From the NCBI GenBank assembly GCA_035048815.1, contig JAUCBN010000020.1, positions 5,835,501-5,899,500 of the forward strand: a stretch of DNA of 64,000 nucleotides. Direction: 5' to 3'. The notes beneath the pieces were generated by a model that was given only the letters and a program-made list of their open reading frames with translations, was not told where the DNA came from and ran no database searches. Origin of the DNA: Abelmoschus esculentus. Lineage: Eukaryota > Streptophyta > Magnoliopsida > Malvales > Malvaceae. This document shows positions 1 through 10,654 of this stretch, piece after piece. Within the stretch, counting starts at the first letter, position 1. The number at the start of each line of letters is the position of its first letter. A program made the position numbers and the translations under genes.

Positions 1-169
1 TGTTTTGAAATGATTAAACCACTTAATCCCAATTTTAGAGCATTTTACTCGGTTAATTTCCAACGTGATCACTGTAAATCCCATTTCGATATGCACACTT
101 TATGCATAACAAAAGGTCCAGAAAATGAGATTCAATCCAATTTTATGATTTCAAATAGTTAATTATGGG
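1..169. repeat. Monomer 1 (m1), 169 bp, probable B/A chimera
   Basis: This is the first of nine monomers in U1. Monomer boundaries are arbitrary, set 30 bases before the shared core TTTTAGAGCATTTT (here 33-46). The front half reads GCACACTTTATGCATAAC, closer to the B family (GCACACTTTAAACCTAAC) than to A. The back half has AAAATGAGATTCAATC as in the A family. It carries two dyads not seen in the other monomers: the palindrome GTGATCAC (65-72) and a 6-bp-arm inverted repeat (90-108). U33 to U42 carry an extra A after position 160. Confidence 0.85.
90..108. repeat. Inverted repeat TATGCA-N7-TGCATA in m1
   Basis: The 6-bp arms TATGCA (90-95) and TGCATA (103-108) flank a 7-base spacer and could pair as a short hairpin. 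The arrangement recurs once per unit and was not seen in the other eight monomers. It lies 17 bases after the palindrome GTGATCAC (65-72). A role in protein binding is possible but unsupported by sequence alone. Confidence 0.6.
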
Positions 170-342
170 CCTCTGAACACGATTAATCCACTTAATGTCA
201 ATTCTAGATTATTTTACACAGTTTAACTTCTAATTTGATCACTATAAAACCCATTCAGATATGCACACTTTAAACCTAACAAAACGACCGCAAAATAAGA
301 ATAAATCAAATTTCACGAGTTCAAATATTTTATTAGGGGAAT
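170..342. repeat. Monomer 2 (m2), B family, 173 bp
   Basis: This is the longest monomer. It is assigned to B by ACTATAAAACCCATTCAGAT, GCACACTTTAAACCTAAC and the A-rich AAAATAAGAATAAATCAAAT stretch. The usual core is altered to TTCTAGATTATTTT and creates the only XbaI site (TCTAGA, 203-208) seen in the unit. The four additional bases relative to other B monomers lie around the linker into m3, near 331-361. Site 285 is C in most units and A in U25, U26, U29, U30 and U31. Confidence 0.85.
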
Positions 343-510
343 TTGAAACAAATTTTACAACAACTTAATCTCCCTTTTAGGGCATTTTGCTCGGTTAAAG
401 TTCCAACGGGTTCACTTAAAAGCCCGATTAGACATAAACGCTTTAAACCAAAAAACACACACAAAATGAGATTCAATCACATTTAATGAGTTCAAATAGT
501 TAGTTATGGG
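343..510. repeat. Monomer 3 (m3), A family, 168 bp
   Basis: The A-type back half contains ACAAAATGAGATTCAATCAC and the front half has TTCACTTAAAAGCCCGATT. The core is CTTTTAGGGCATTTTG. It is one of the more diverged A copies, because the AACAAAACGGCC block of its relatives is replaced by an AAAAAACACACACAAAA run. Within that run U35 has a private A-to-C change (52234). Confidence 0.85.
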
Positions 511-679
511 CTTCTGAGTATGATCGAACAACTTAATATCAATTTTAGAGCATTTTTCTCGGTCGAAATTCCGATGTGTTCACTATAAGCTCAATTAGAT
601 ATGCACACTTTAAACCTAACAAAACGACCACAAAATAAGAATAAATCAAATGTCATGAGCTCTAATAGTTAATTATGGG
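511..679. repeat. Monomer 4 (m4), B family, 169 bp
   Basis: This is a typical B copy, with ACTATAAGCTCAATTAGAT, AAAATAAGAATAAATCAAAT and GTCATGAGCTCTAATAG. The last contains the only SacI site (GAGCTC) noticed in the unit. It contains the dyad TCGG-N8-CCGA (559-574). It is also the most variable monomer between units: site 564 is C or T, an AGAT duplication follows position 600 in six units, and the m4/m5 boundary run of G, T and A changes in U32 to U40. Confidence 0.87.
559..574. repeat. Dyad TCGG-N8-CCGA in m4
   Basis: The 4-bp inverted arms TCGG (559-562) and CCGA (571-574) are separated by 8 bp. The same geometry recurs at 727-742 in the adjacent m5, so each unit has two such dyads 168 bp apart. 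Most other monomers keep the left arm (CTCGG) but have lost the right one. The variable site 564 lies in the spacer and does not affect the arms. Confidence 0.55.
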
Positions 680-848
680 GTTTTAAATCGAATTACACAA
701 CTTAACCTCAATTTTAGAACGTTTAATCGGTTAAAATCCCGACGGTTTCACTAAAATGCCGAATTAGACATGCCCGTTTTAAACCCAACAAAACGGCCAC
801 AAAATTATATTTAATCAAATTTCAAGAGTTCGGATAGTTAATTACGGG
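680..848. repeat. Monomer 5 (m5), A family, 169 bp
   Basis: A-type features are GGTTAAAATCCCGACGGTTT, AACCCAACAAAACGGCC and TTTAATCAAATTTCAAGAG. The core has decayed to TTTTAGAACGTTTAAT. The dyad TCGG-N8-CCGA occurs at 727-742, with the same 8-bp spacer as in m4. Site 757 is A in nearly all units and G in U34 and U35 (51013 and 52537). Confidence 0.86.
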
Positions 849-1016
849 GTTTTGAATATGATTAGTTCACTTAATCTTAATTTTAGAGCATTTTACTCGG
901 TTAGATTTCAATGGGGTCACTATAAAGCTCAATTAGATTTGCACACTTTAAACCTAAAAAACGGCTGCAAAATAAGAATAAATCAAATGCCGTGACTTAT
1001 AATAGTTAATTGTTGT
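849..1016. repeat. Monomer 6 (m6), B family, 168 bp
   Basis: B-type features are TCACTATAAAGCTCAATTAG, GCACACTTTAAACCTAA and GCAAAATAAGAATAAATC. It differs from other B copies by the private GCCGTGACTTATAATAG segment. It holds two informative sites. Site 904 is G in U1 and U3-U7 and A elsewhere. Site 879 is A in the left of the array and C in U32, U33 and U36-U42. Confidence 0.86.
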
Positions 1017-1186
1017 ATTTTAAACCAAACCATAAAACTTAATCTCAATTTTAGAGTATTTTACACGGTTAAAATCCCACCAGTTTCACTAAAACACCCA
1101 ATTCGATATGCGCGCTTTACGCCCAACAAAACGGCCATAAAATGAGATTTAATAAAATTTCAAGAGTTCAAATCGTTAATTATGGG
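1017..1186. repeat. Monomer 7 (m7), A family, 170 bp
   Basis: A-type features are GGTTAAAATCCCACCAGTTT, CAACAAAACGGCC and AAAATGAGATTTAATAAAAT. It holds the only GCGCGC stretch in the unit (1110-1115), conspicuous in AT-rich DNA. Variable sites cluster here: 1119 and 1121 (ACGCCC, GCACCC or ACACCC), 1127 (C or A), and an A4/A5 run at 1139-1142. The T/C change at 1189 lies just past its end. Confidence 0.87.
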
Positions 1187-1355
1187 TTTTTGAATATGAT
1201 TAAACCACTTAAGCCCTATTTTAGAGCATTTTTCTTGGTTTAAATTTTAATATGTTCATTATAAGCTCAATTAGACATGCACACTTTAAACGTAACAAAA
1301 CGGCCGCAAAATAAGAATAAACTAAACGTCATGAGTTCTGATACTTAATTATGGG
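1187..1355. repeat. Monomer 8 (m8), B family, 169 bp
   Basis: B-type features are TTCATTATAAGCTCAATTAG, GCACACTTTAAACGTAAC and GCAAAATAAGAATAAACT. By hand it differs from m4 at about 23 of 169 aligned positions. It contains CGGCCG (EagI) and CTTAAG (AflII) sites. Site 1327 is C in U1-U6 and U19-U21 and T in all other units. Confidence 0.87.
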
Positions 1356-1522
1356 ATTTTAAATCAAATTATACCACTTAACCTCAGTTTAGAGCATTTT
1401 ACTCAGTTAAAATCCCAACGGTTTCACTACATCCAGGTTGGACATGCACACTCAAAACCCAACAAAACGGCCACAAAATGAGATTTAATCAAATTTCATG
1501 TGTTCAAATAGCTAAATATGTG
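1356..1522. repeat. Monomer 9 (m9), A family, 167 bp, closes the unit
   Basis: A-type features are AGTTAAAATCCCAACGGTTT, AAAACCCAACAAAACGGCC and AAAATGAGATTTAATC. It is the shortest monomer; one T is missing from the core, which reads CAGTTTAGAGCATTTT. A-type DNA here runs directly into m1, the single break in A/B alternation per unit. Two variable sites sit at its end: 1516 (A or G) and 1522 (G or T). U2 has a private C-to-T at 1404 (window 2926). Confidence 0.86.
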
Positions 1523-4500
1523 TGTTTTGAAATGATTAAACCACTTAATCCCAATTTTAGAGCATTTTACTCGGTTAATTTCCAACGTGATCACTGTAAA
1601 TCCCATTTCGATATGCACACTTTATGCATAACAAAAGGTCCAGAAAATGAGATTCAATCCAATTTTATGATTTCAAATAGTTAATTATGGGCCTCTGAAC
1701 ACGATTAATCCACTTAATGTCAATTCTAGATTATTTTACACAGTTTAACTTCTAATTTGATCACTATAAAACCCATTCAGATATGCACACTTTAAACCTA
1801 ACAAAACGACCGCAAAATAAGAATAAATCAAATTTCACGAGTTCAAATATTTTATTAGGGGAATTTGAAACAAATTTTACAACAACTTAATCTCCCTTTT
1901 AGGGCATTTTGCTCGGTTAAAGTTCCAACGGGTTCACTTAAAAGCCCGATTAGACATAAACGCTTTAAACCAAAAAACACACACAAAATGAGATTCAATC
2001 ACATTTAATGAGTTCAAATAGTTAGTTATGGGCTTCTGAGTATGATCGAACAACTTAATATCAATTTTAGAGCATTTTTCTCGGTCGAAATTCCGATGTG
2101 TTCACTATAAGCTCAATTAGATATGCACACTTTAAACCTAACAAAACGACCACAAAATAAGAATAAATCAAATGTCATGAGCTCTAATAGTTAATTATGG
2201 GGTTTTAAATCGAATTACACAACTTAACCTCAATTTTAGAACGTTTAATCGGTTAAAATCCCGACGGTTTCACTAAAATGCCGAATTAGACATGCCCGTT
2301 TTAAACCCAACAAAACGGCCACAAAATTATATTTAATCAAATTTCAAGAGTTCGGATAGTTAATTACGGGGTTTTGAATATGATTAGTTCACTTAATCTT
2401 AATTTTAGAGCATTTTACTCGGTTAAATTTCAATGGGGTCACTATAAAGCTCAATTAGATTTGCACACTTTAAACCTAAAAAACGGCTGCAAAATAAGAA
2501 TAAATCAAATGCCGTGACTTATAATAGTTAATTGTTGTATTTTAAACCAAACCATAAAACTTAATCTCAATTTTAGAGTATTTTACACGGTTAAAATCCC
2601 ACCAGTTTCACTAAAACACCCAATTCGATATGCGCGCTTTACGCCCAACAAAACGGCCATAAAATGAGATTTAATAAAATTTCAAGAGTTCAAATCGTTA
2701 ATTATGGGTTTTTGAATATGATTAAACCACTTAAGCCCTATTTTAGAGCATTTTTCTTGGTTTAAATTTTAATATGTTCATTATAAGCTCAATTAGACAT
2801 GCACACTTTAAACGTAACAAAACGGCCGCAAAATAAGAATAAACTAAACGTCATGAGTTCTGATACTTAATTATGGGATTTTAAATCAAATTATACCACT
2901 TAACCTCAGTTTAGAGCATTTTACTTAGTTAAAATCCCAACGGTTTCACTACATCCAGGTTGGACATGCACACTCAAAACCCAACAAAACGGCCACAAAA
3001 TGAGATTTAATCAAATTTCATGTGTTCAAATAGCTAAATATGTGTGTTTTGAAATGATTAAACCACTTAATCCCAATTTTAGAGCATTTTACTCGGTTAA
3101 TTTCCAACGTGATCACTGTAAATCCCATTTCGATATGCACACTTTATGCATAACAAAAGGTCCAGAAAATGAGATTCAATCCAATTTTATGATTTCAAAT
3201 AGTTAATTATGGGCCTCTGAACACGATTAATCCACTTAATGTCAATTCTAGATTATTTTACACAGTTTAACTTCTAATTTGATCACTATAAAACCCATTC
3301 AGATATGCACACTTTAAACCTAACAAAACGACCGCAAAATAAGAATAAATCAAATTTCACGAGTTCAAATATTTTATTAGGGGAATTTGAAACAAATTTT
3401 ACAACAACTTAATCTCCCTTTTAGGGCATTTTGCTCGGTTAAAGTTCCAACGGGTTCACTTAAAAGCCCGATTAGACATAAACGCTTTAAACCAAAAAAC
3501 ACACACAAAATGAGATTCAATCACATTTAATGAGTTCAAATAGTTAGTTATGGGCTTCTGAGTATGATCGAACAACTTAATATCAATTTTAGAGCATTTT
3601 TCTCGGTCGAAATTCCGATGTGTTCACTATAAGCTCAATTAGATATGCACACTTTAAACCTAACAAAACGACCACAAAATAAGAATAAATCAAATGTCAT
3701 GAGCTCTAATAGTTAATTATGGGGTTTTAAATCGAATTACACAACTTAACCTCAATTTTAGAACGTTTAATCGGTTAAAATCCCGACGGTTTCACTAAAA
3801 TGCCGAATTAGACATGCCCGTTTTAAACCCAACAAAACGGCCACAAAATTATATTTAATCAAATTTCAAGAGTTCGGATAGTTAATTACGGGGTTTTGAA
3901 TATGATTAGTTCACTTAATCTTAATTTTAGAGCATTTTACTCGGTTAGATTTCAATGGGGTCACTATAAAGCTCAATTAGATTTGCACACTTTAAACCTA
4001 AAAAACGGCTGCAAAATAAGAATAAATCAAATGCCGTGACTTATAATAGTTAATTGTTGTATTTTAAACCAAACCATAAAACTTAATCTCAATTTTAGAG
4101 TATTTTACACGGTTAAAATCCCACCAGTTTCACTAAAACACCCAATTCGATATGCGCGCTTTACGCCCAACAAAACGGCCATAAAATGAGATTTAATAAA
4201 ATTTCAAGAGTTCAAATCGTTAATTATGGGTTTTTGAATATGATTAAACCACTTAAGCCCTATTTTAGAGCATTTTTCTTGGTTTAAATTTTAATATGTT
4301 CATTATAAGCTCAATTAGACATGCACACTTTAAACGTAACAAAACGGCCGCAAAATAAGAATAAACTAAACGTCATGAGTTCTGATACTTAATTATGGGA
4401 TTTTAAATCAAATTATACCACTTAACCTCAGTTTAGAGCATTTTACTCAGTTAAAATCCCAACGGTTTCACTACATCCAGGTTGGACATGCACACTCAAA

Positions 4501-7500
4501 ACCCAACAAAACGGCCACAAAATGAGATTTAATCAAATTTCATGTGTTCAAATAGCTAAATATGTGTGTTTTGAAATGATTAAACCACTTAATCCCAATT
4601 TTAGAGCATTTTACTCGGTTAATTTCCAACGTGATCACTGTAAATCCCATTTCGATATGCACACTTTATGCATAACAAAAGGTCCAGAAAATGAGATTCA
4701 ATCCAATTTTATGATTTCAAATAGTTAATTATGGGCCTCTGAACACGATTAATCCACTTAATGTCAATTCTAGATTATTTTACACAGTTTAACTTCTAAT
4801 TTGATCACTATAAAACCCATTCAGATATGCACACTTTAAACCTAACAAAACGACCGCAAAATAAGAATAAATCAAATTTCACGAGTTCAAATATTTTATT
4901 AGGGGAATTTGAAACAAATTTTACAACAACTTAATCTCCCTTTTAGGGCATTTTGCTCGGTTAAAGTTCCAACGGGTTCACTTAAAAGCCCGATTAGACA
5001 TAAACGCTTTAAACCAAAAAACACACACAAAATGAGATTCAATCACATTTAATGAGTTCAAATAGTTAGTTATGGGCTTCTGAGTATGATCGAACAACTT
5101 AATATCAATTTTAGAGCATTTTTCTCGGTCGAAATTCCGATGTGTTCACTATAAGCTCAATTAGATATGCACACTTTAAACCTAACAAAACGACCACAAA
5201 ATAAGAATAAATCAAATGTCATGAGCTCTAATAGTTAATTATGGGGTTTTAAATCGAATTACACAACTTAACCTCAATTTTAGAACGTTTAATCGGTTAA
5301 AATCCCGACGGTTTCACTAAAATGCCGAATTAGACATGCCCGTTTTAAACCCAACAAAACGGCCACAAAATTATATTTAATCAAATTTCAAGAGTTCGGA
5401 TAGTTAATTACGGGGTTTTGAATATGATTAGTTCACTTAATCTTAATTTTAGAGCATTTTACTCGGTTAGATTTCAATGGGGTCACTATAAAGCTCAATT
5501 AGATTTGCACACTTTAAACCTAAAAAACGGCTGCAAAATAAGAATAAATCAAATGCCGTGACTTATAATAGTTAATTGTTGTATTTTAAACCAAACCATA
5601 AAACTTAATCTCAATTTTAGAGTATTTTACACGGTTAAAATCCCACCAGTTTCACTAAAACACCCAATTCGATATGCGCGCTTTACGCCCAACAAAACGG
5701 CCATAAAATGAGATTTAATAAAATTTCAAGAGTTCAAATCGTTAATTATGGGTTTTTGAATATGATTAAACCACTTAAGCCCTATTTTAGAGCATTTTTC
5801 TTGGTTTAAATTTTAATATGTTCATTATAAGCTCAATTAGACATGCACACTTTAAACGTAACAAAACGGCCGCAAAATAAGAATAAACTAAACGTCATGA
5901 GTTCTGATACTTAATTATGGGATTTTAAATCAAATTATACCACTTAACCTCAGTTTAGAGCATTTTACTCAGTTAAAATCCCAACGGTTTCACTACATCC
6001 AGGTTGGACATGCACACTCAAAACCCAACAAAACGGCCACAAAATGAGATTTAATCAAATTTCATGTGTTCAAATAGCTAAATATGTGTGTTTTGAAATG
6101 ATTAAACCACTTAATCCCAATTTTAGAGCATTTTACTCGGTTAATTTCCAACGTGATCACTGTAAATCCCATTTCGATATGCACACTTTATGCATAACAA
6201 AAGGTCCAGAAAATGAGATTCAATCCAATTTTATGATTTCAAATAGTTAATTATGGGCCTCTGAACACGATTAATCCACTTAATGTCAATTCTAGATTAT
6301 TTTACACAGTTTAACTTCTAATTTGATCACTATAAAACCCATTCAGATATGCACACTTTAAACCTAACAAAACGACCGCAAAATAAGAATAAATCAAATT
6401 TCACGAGTTCAAATATTTTATTAGGGGAATTTGAAACAAATTTTACAACAACTTAATCTCCCTTTTAGGGCATTTTGCTCGGTTAAAGTTCCAACGGGTT
6501 CACTTAAAAGCCCGATTAGACATAAACGCTTTAAACCAAAAAACACACACAAAATGAGATTCAATCACATTTAATGAGTTCAAATAGTTAGTTATGGGCT
6601 TCTGAGTATGATCGAACAACTTAATATCAATTTTAGAGCATTTTTCTCGGTCGAAATTCCGATGTGTTCACTATAAGCTCAATTAGATATGCACACTTTA
6701 AACCTAACAAAACGACCACAAAATAAGAATAAATCAAATGTCATGAGCTCTAATAGTTAATTATGGGGTTTTAAATCGAATTACACAACTTAACCTCAAT
6801 TTTAGAACGTTTAATCGGTTAAAATCCCGACGGTTTCACTAAAATGCCGAATTAGACATGCCCGTTTTAAACCCAACAAAACGGCCACAAAATTATATTT
6901 AATCAAATTTCAAGAGTTCGGATAGTTAATTACGGGGTTTTGAATATGATTAGTTCACTTAATCTTAATTTTAGAGCATTTTACTCGGTTAGATTTCAAT
7001 GGGGTCACTATAAAGCTCAATTAGATTTGCACACTTTAAACCTAAAAAACGGCTGCAAAATAAGAATAAATCAAATGCCGTGACTTATAATAGTTAATTG
7101 TTGTATTTTAAACCAAACCATAAAACTTAATCTCAATTTTAGAGTATTTTACACGGTTAAAATCCCACCAGTTTCACTAAAACACCCAATTCGATATGCG
7201 CGCTTTACGCCCAACAAAACGGCCATAAAATGAGATTTAATAAAATTTCAAGAGTTCAAATCGTTAATTATGGGTTTTTGAATATGATTAAACCACTTAA
7301 GCCCTATTTTAGAGCATTTTTCTTGGTTTAAATTTTAATATGTTCATTATAAGCTCAATTAGACATGCACACTTTAAACGTAACAAAACGGCCGCAAAAT
7401 AAGAATAAACTAAACGTCATGAGTTCTGATACTTAATTATGGGATTTTAAATCAAATTATACCACTTAACCTCAGTTTAGAGCATTTTACTCAGTTAAAA

Positions 7501-10500
7501 TCCCAACGGTTTCACTACATCCAGGTTGGACATGCACACTCAAAACCCAACAAAACGGCCACAAAATGAGATTTAATCAAATTTCATGTGTTCAAATAGC
7601 TAAATATGTGTGTTTTGAAATGATTAAACCACTTAATCCCAATTTTAGAGCATTTTACTCGGTTAATTTCCAACGTGATCACTGTAAATCCCATTTCGAT
7701 ATGCACACTTTATGCATAACAAAAGGTCCAGAAAATGAGATTCAATCCAATTTTATGATTTCAAATAGTTAATTATGGGCCTCTGAACACGATTAATCCA
7801 CTTAATGTCAATTCTAGATTATTTTACACAGTTTAACTTCTAATTTGATCACTATAAAACCCATTCAGATATGCACACTTTAAACCTAACAAAACGACCG
7901 CAAAATAAGAATAAATCAAATTTCACGAGTTCAAATATTTTATTAGGGGAATTTGAAACAAATTTTACAACAACTTAATCTCCCTTTTAGGGCATTTTGC
8001 TCGGTTAAAGTTCCAACGGGTTCACTTAAAAGCCCGATTAGACATAAACGCTTTAAACCAAAAAACACACACAAAATGAGATTCAATCACATTTAATGAG
8101 TTCAAATAGTTAGTTATGGGCTTCTGAGTATGATCGAACAACTTAATATCAATTTTAGAGCATTTTTCTCGGTCGAAATTCCGATGTGTTCACTATAAGC
8201 TCAATTAGATATGCACACTTTAAACCTAACAAAACGACCACAAAATAAGAATAAATCAAATGTCATGAGCTCTAATAGTTAATTATGGGGTTTTAAATCG
8301 AATTACACAACTTAACCTCAATTTTAGAACGTTTAATCGGTTAAAATCCCGACGGTTTCACTAAAATGCCGAATTAGACATGCCCGTTTTAAACCCAACA
8401 AAACGGCCACAAAATTATATTTAATCAAATTTCAAGAGTTCGGATAGTTAATTACGGGGTTTTGAATATGATTAGTTCACTTAATCTTAATTTTAGAGCA
8501 TTTTACTCGGTTAGATTTCAATGGGGTCACTATAAAGCTCAATTAGATTTGCACACTTTAAACCTAAAAAACGGCTGCAAAATAAGAATAAATCAAATGC
8601 CGTGACTTATAATAGTTAATTGTTGTATTTTAAACCAAACCATAAAACTTAATCTCAATTTTAGAGTATTTTACACGGTTAAAATCCCACCAGTTTCACT
8701 AAAACACCCAATTCGATATGCGCGCTTTACGCCCAACAAAACGGCCATAAAATGAGATTTAATAAAATTTCAAGAGTTCAAATCGTTAATTATGGGTTTT
8801 TGAATATGATTAAACCACTTAAGCCCTATTTTAGAGCATTTTTCTTGGTTTAAATTTTAATATGTTCATTATAAGCTCAATTAGACATGCACACTTTAAA
8901 CGTAACAAAACGGCCGCAAAATAAGAATAAACTAAACGTCATGAGTTCTGATACTTAATTATGGGATTTTAAATCAAATTATACCACTTAACCTCAGTTT
9001 AGAGCATTTTACTCAGTTAAAATCCCAACGGTTTCACTACATCCAGGTTGGACATGCACACTCAAAACCCAACAAAACGGCCACAAAATGAGATTTAATC
9101 AAATTTCATGTGTTCAAATAGCTAAATATGTGTGTTTTGAAATGATTAAACCACTTAATCCCAATTTTAGAGCATTTTACTCGGTTAATTTCCAACGTGA
9201 TCACTGTAAATCCCATTTCGATATGCACACTTTATGCATAACAAAAGGTCCAGAAAATGAGATTCAATCCAATTTTATGATTTCAAATAGTTAATTATGG
9301 GCCTCTGAACACGATTAATCCACTTAATGTCAATTCTAGATTATTTTACACAGTTTAACTTCTAATTTGATCACTATAAAACCCATTCAGATATGCACAC
9401 TTTAAACCTAACAAAACGACCGCAAAATAAGAATAAATCAAATTTCACGAGTTCAAATATTTTATTAGGGGAATTTGAAACAAATTTTACAACAACTTAA
9501 TCTCCCTTTTAGGGCATTTTGCTCGGTTAAAGTTCCAACGGGTTCACTTAAAAGCCCGATTAGACATAAACGCTTTAAACCAAAAAACACACACAAAATG
9601 AGATTCAATCACATTTAATGAGTTCAAATAGTTAGTTATGGGCTTCTGAGTATGATCGAACAACTTAATATCAATTTTAGAGCATTTTTCTCGGTCGAAA
9701 TTCCGATGTGTTCACTATAAGCTCAATTAGATATGCACACTTTAAACCTAACAAAACGACCACAAAATAAGAATAAATCAAATGTCATGAGCTCTAATAG
9801 TTAATTATGGGGTTTTAAATCGAATTACACAACTTAACCTCAATTTTAGAACGTTTAATCGGTTAAAATCCCGACGGTTTCACTAAAATGCCGAATTAGA
9901 CATGCCCGTTTTAAACCCAACAAAACGGCCACAAAATTATATTTAATCAAATTTCAAGAGTTCGGATAGTTAATTACGGGGTTTTGAATATGATTAGTTC
10001 ACTTAATCTTAATTTTAGAGCATTTTACTCGGTTAGATTTCAATGGGGTCACTATAAAGCTCAATTAGATTTGCACACTTTAAACCTAAAAAACGGCTGC
10101 AAAATAAGAATAAATCAAATGCCGTGACTTATAATAGTTAATTGTTGTATTTTAAACCAAACCATAAAACTTAATCTCAATTTTAGAGTATTTTACACGG
10201 TTAAAATCCCACCAGTTTCACTAAAACACCCAATTCGATATGCGCGCTTTACGCCCAACAAAACGGCCATAAAATGAGATTTAATAAAATTTCAAGAGTT
10301 CAAATCGTTAATTATGGGTTTTTGAATATGATTAAACCACTTAAGCCCTATTTTAGAGCATTTTTCTTGGTTTAAATTTTAATATGTTCATTATAAGCTC
10401 AATTAGACATGCACACTTTAAACGTAACAAAACGGCCGCAAAATAAGAATAAACTAAATGTCATGAGTTCTGATACTTAATTATGGGATTTTAAATCAAA

Positions 10501-10654
10501 TTATACCACTTAACCTCAGTTTAGAGCATTTTACTCAGTTAAAATCCCAACGGTTTCACTACATCCAGGTTGGACATGCACACTCAAAACCCAACAAAAC
10601 GGCCACAAAATGAGATTTAATCAAATTTCATGTGTTCAAATAGCTAAATATGTG

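Larger units (their letters stand above)
1..10654. repeat. Array block U1-U7, 904G/1327C haplotype
   Basis: These are seven units of exactly 1522 bp. U1 and U3-U6 carry 904G with 1327C and look the same by eye. U2 carries 904A (window 2426), 1327C and a private T at 2926. U7 carries 904G (window 10036) with 1327T (window 10459). The block ends where U8 has neither marker. Confidence 0.85.

Noticed and set aside
271..290. Plant telomere-like string (AAACCTAAC resembling AAACCCTAA).
   Set aside because: It is one base short, occurs singly per monomer and never in tandem, so it is an incidental part of the satellite consensus.
813..855. CENP-B-box-like elements around TTCGGATAG and TACGGGG in m5.
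   Set aside because: TTCG and CGGG are present, but the spacing between them is 12 bases rather than the 7 of the canonical box, and the internal A is not in place.
836..856. GGGGTTTT strings resembling ciliate telomere or G-quadruplex DNA.
   Set aside because: Each is a single G run per monomer, without the four closely spaced runs needed for a quadruplex or a telomere array.
1478..1684. A 68-codon open frame starting in m9 and ending in m1, repeated once per unit (41 full copies) with identical predicted protein; the two variable sites inside it (1516 and 1522) are both synonymous.
   Set aside because: It is embedded in satellite monomers, crosses a monomer boundary, shows no recognisable domain, signal or coding context, and has no family resemblance I know. 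Near-identity of copies follows from array homogenisation. Two silent changes are too few to argue for selection.
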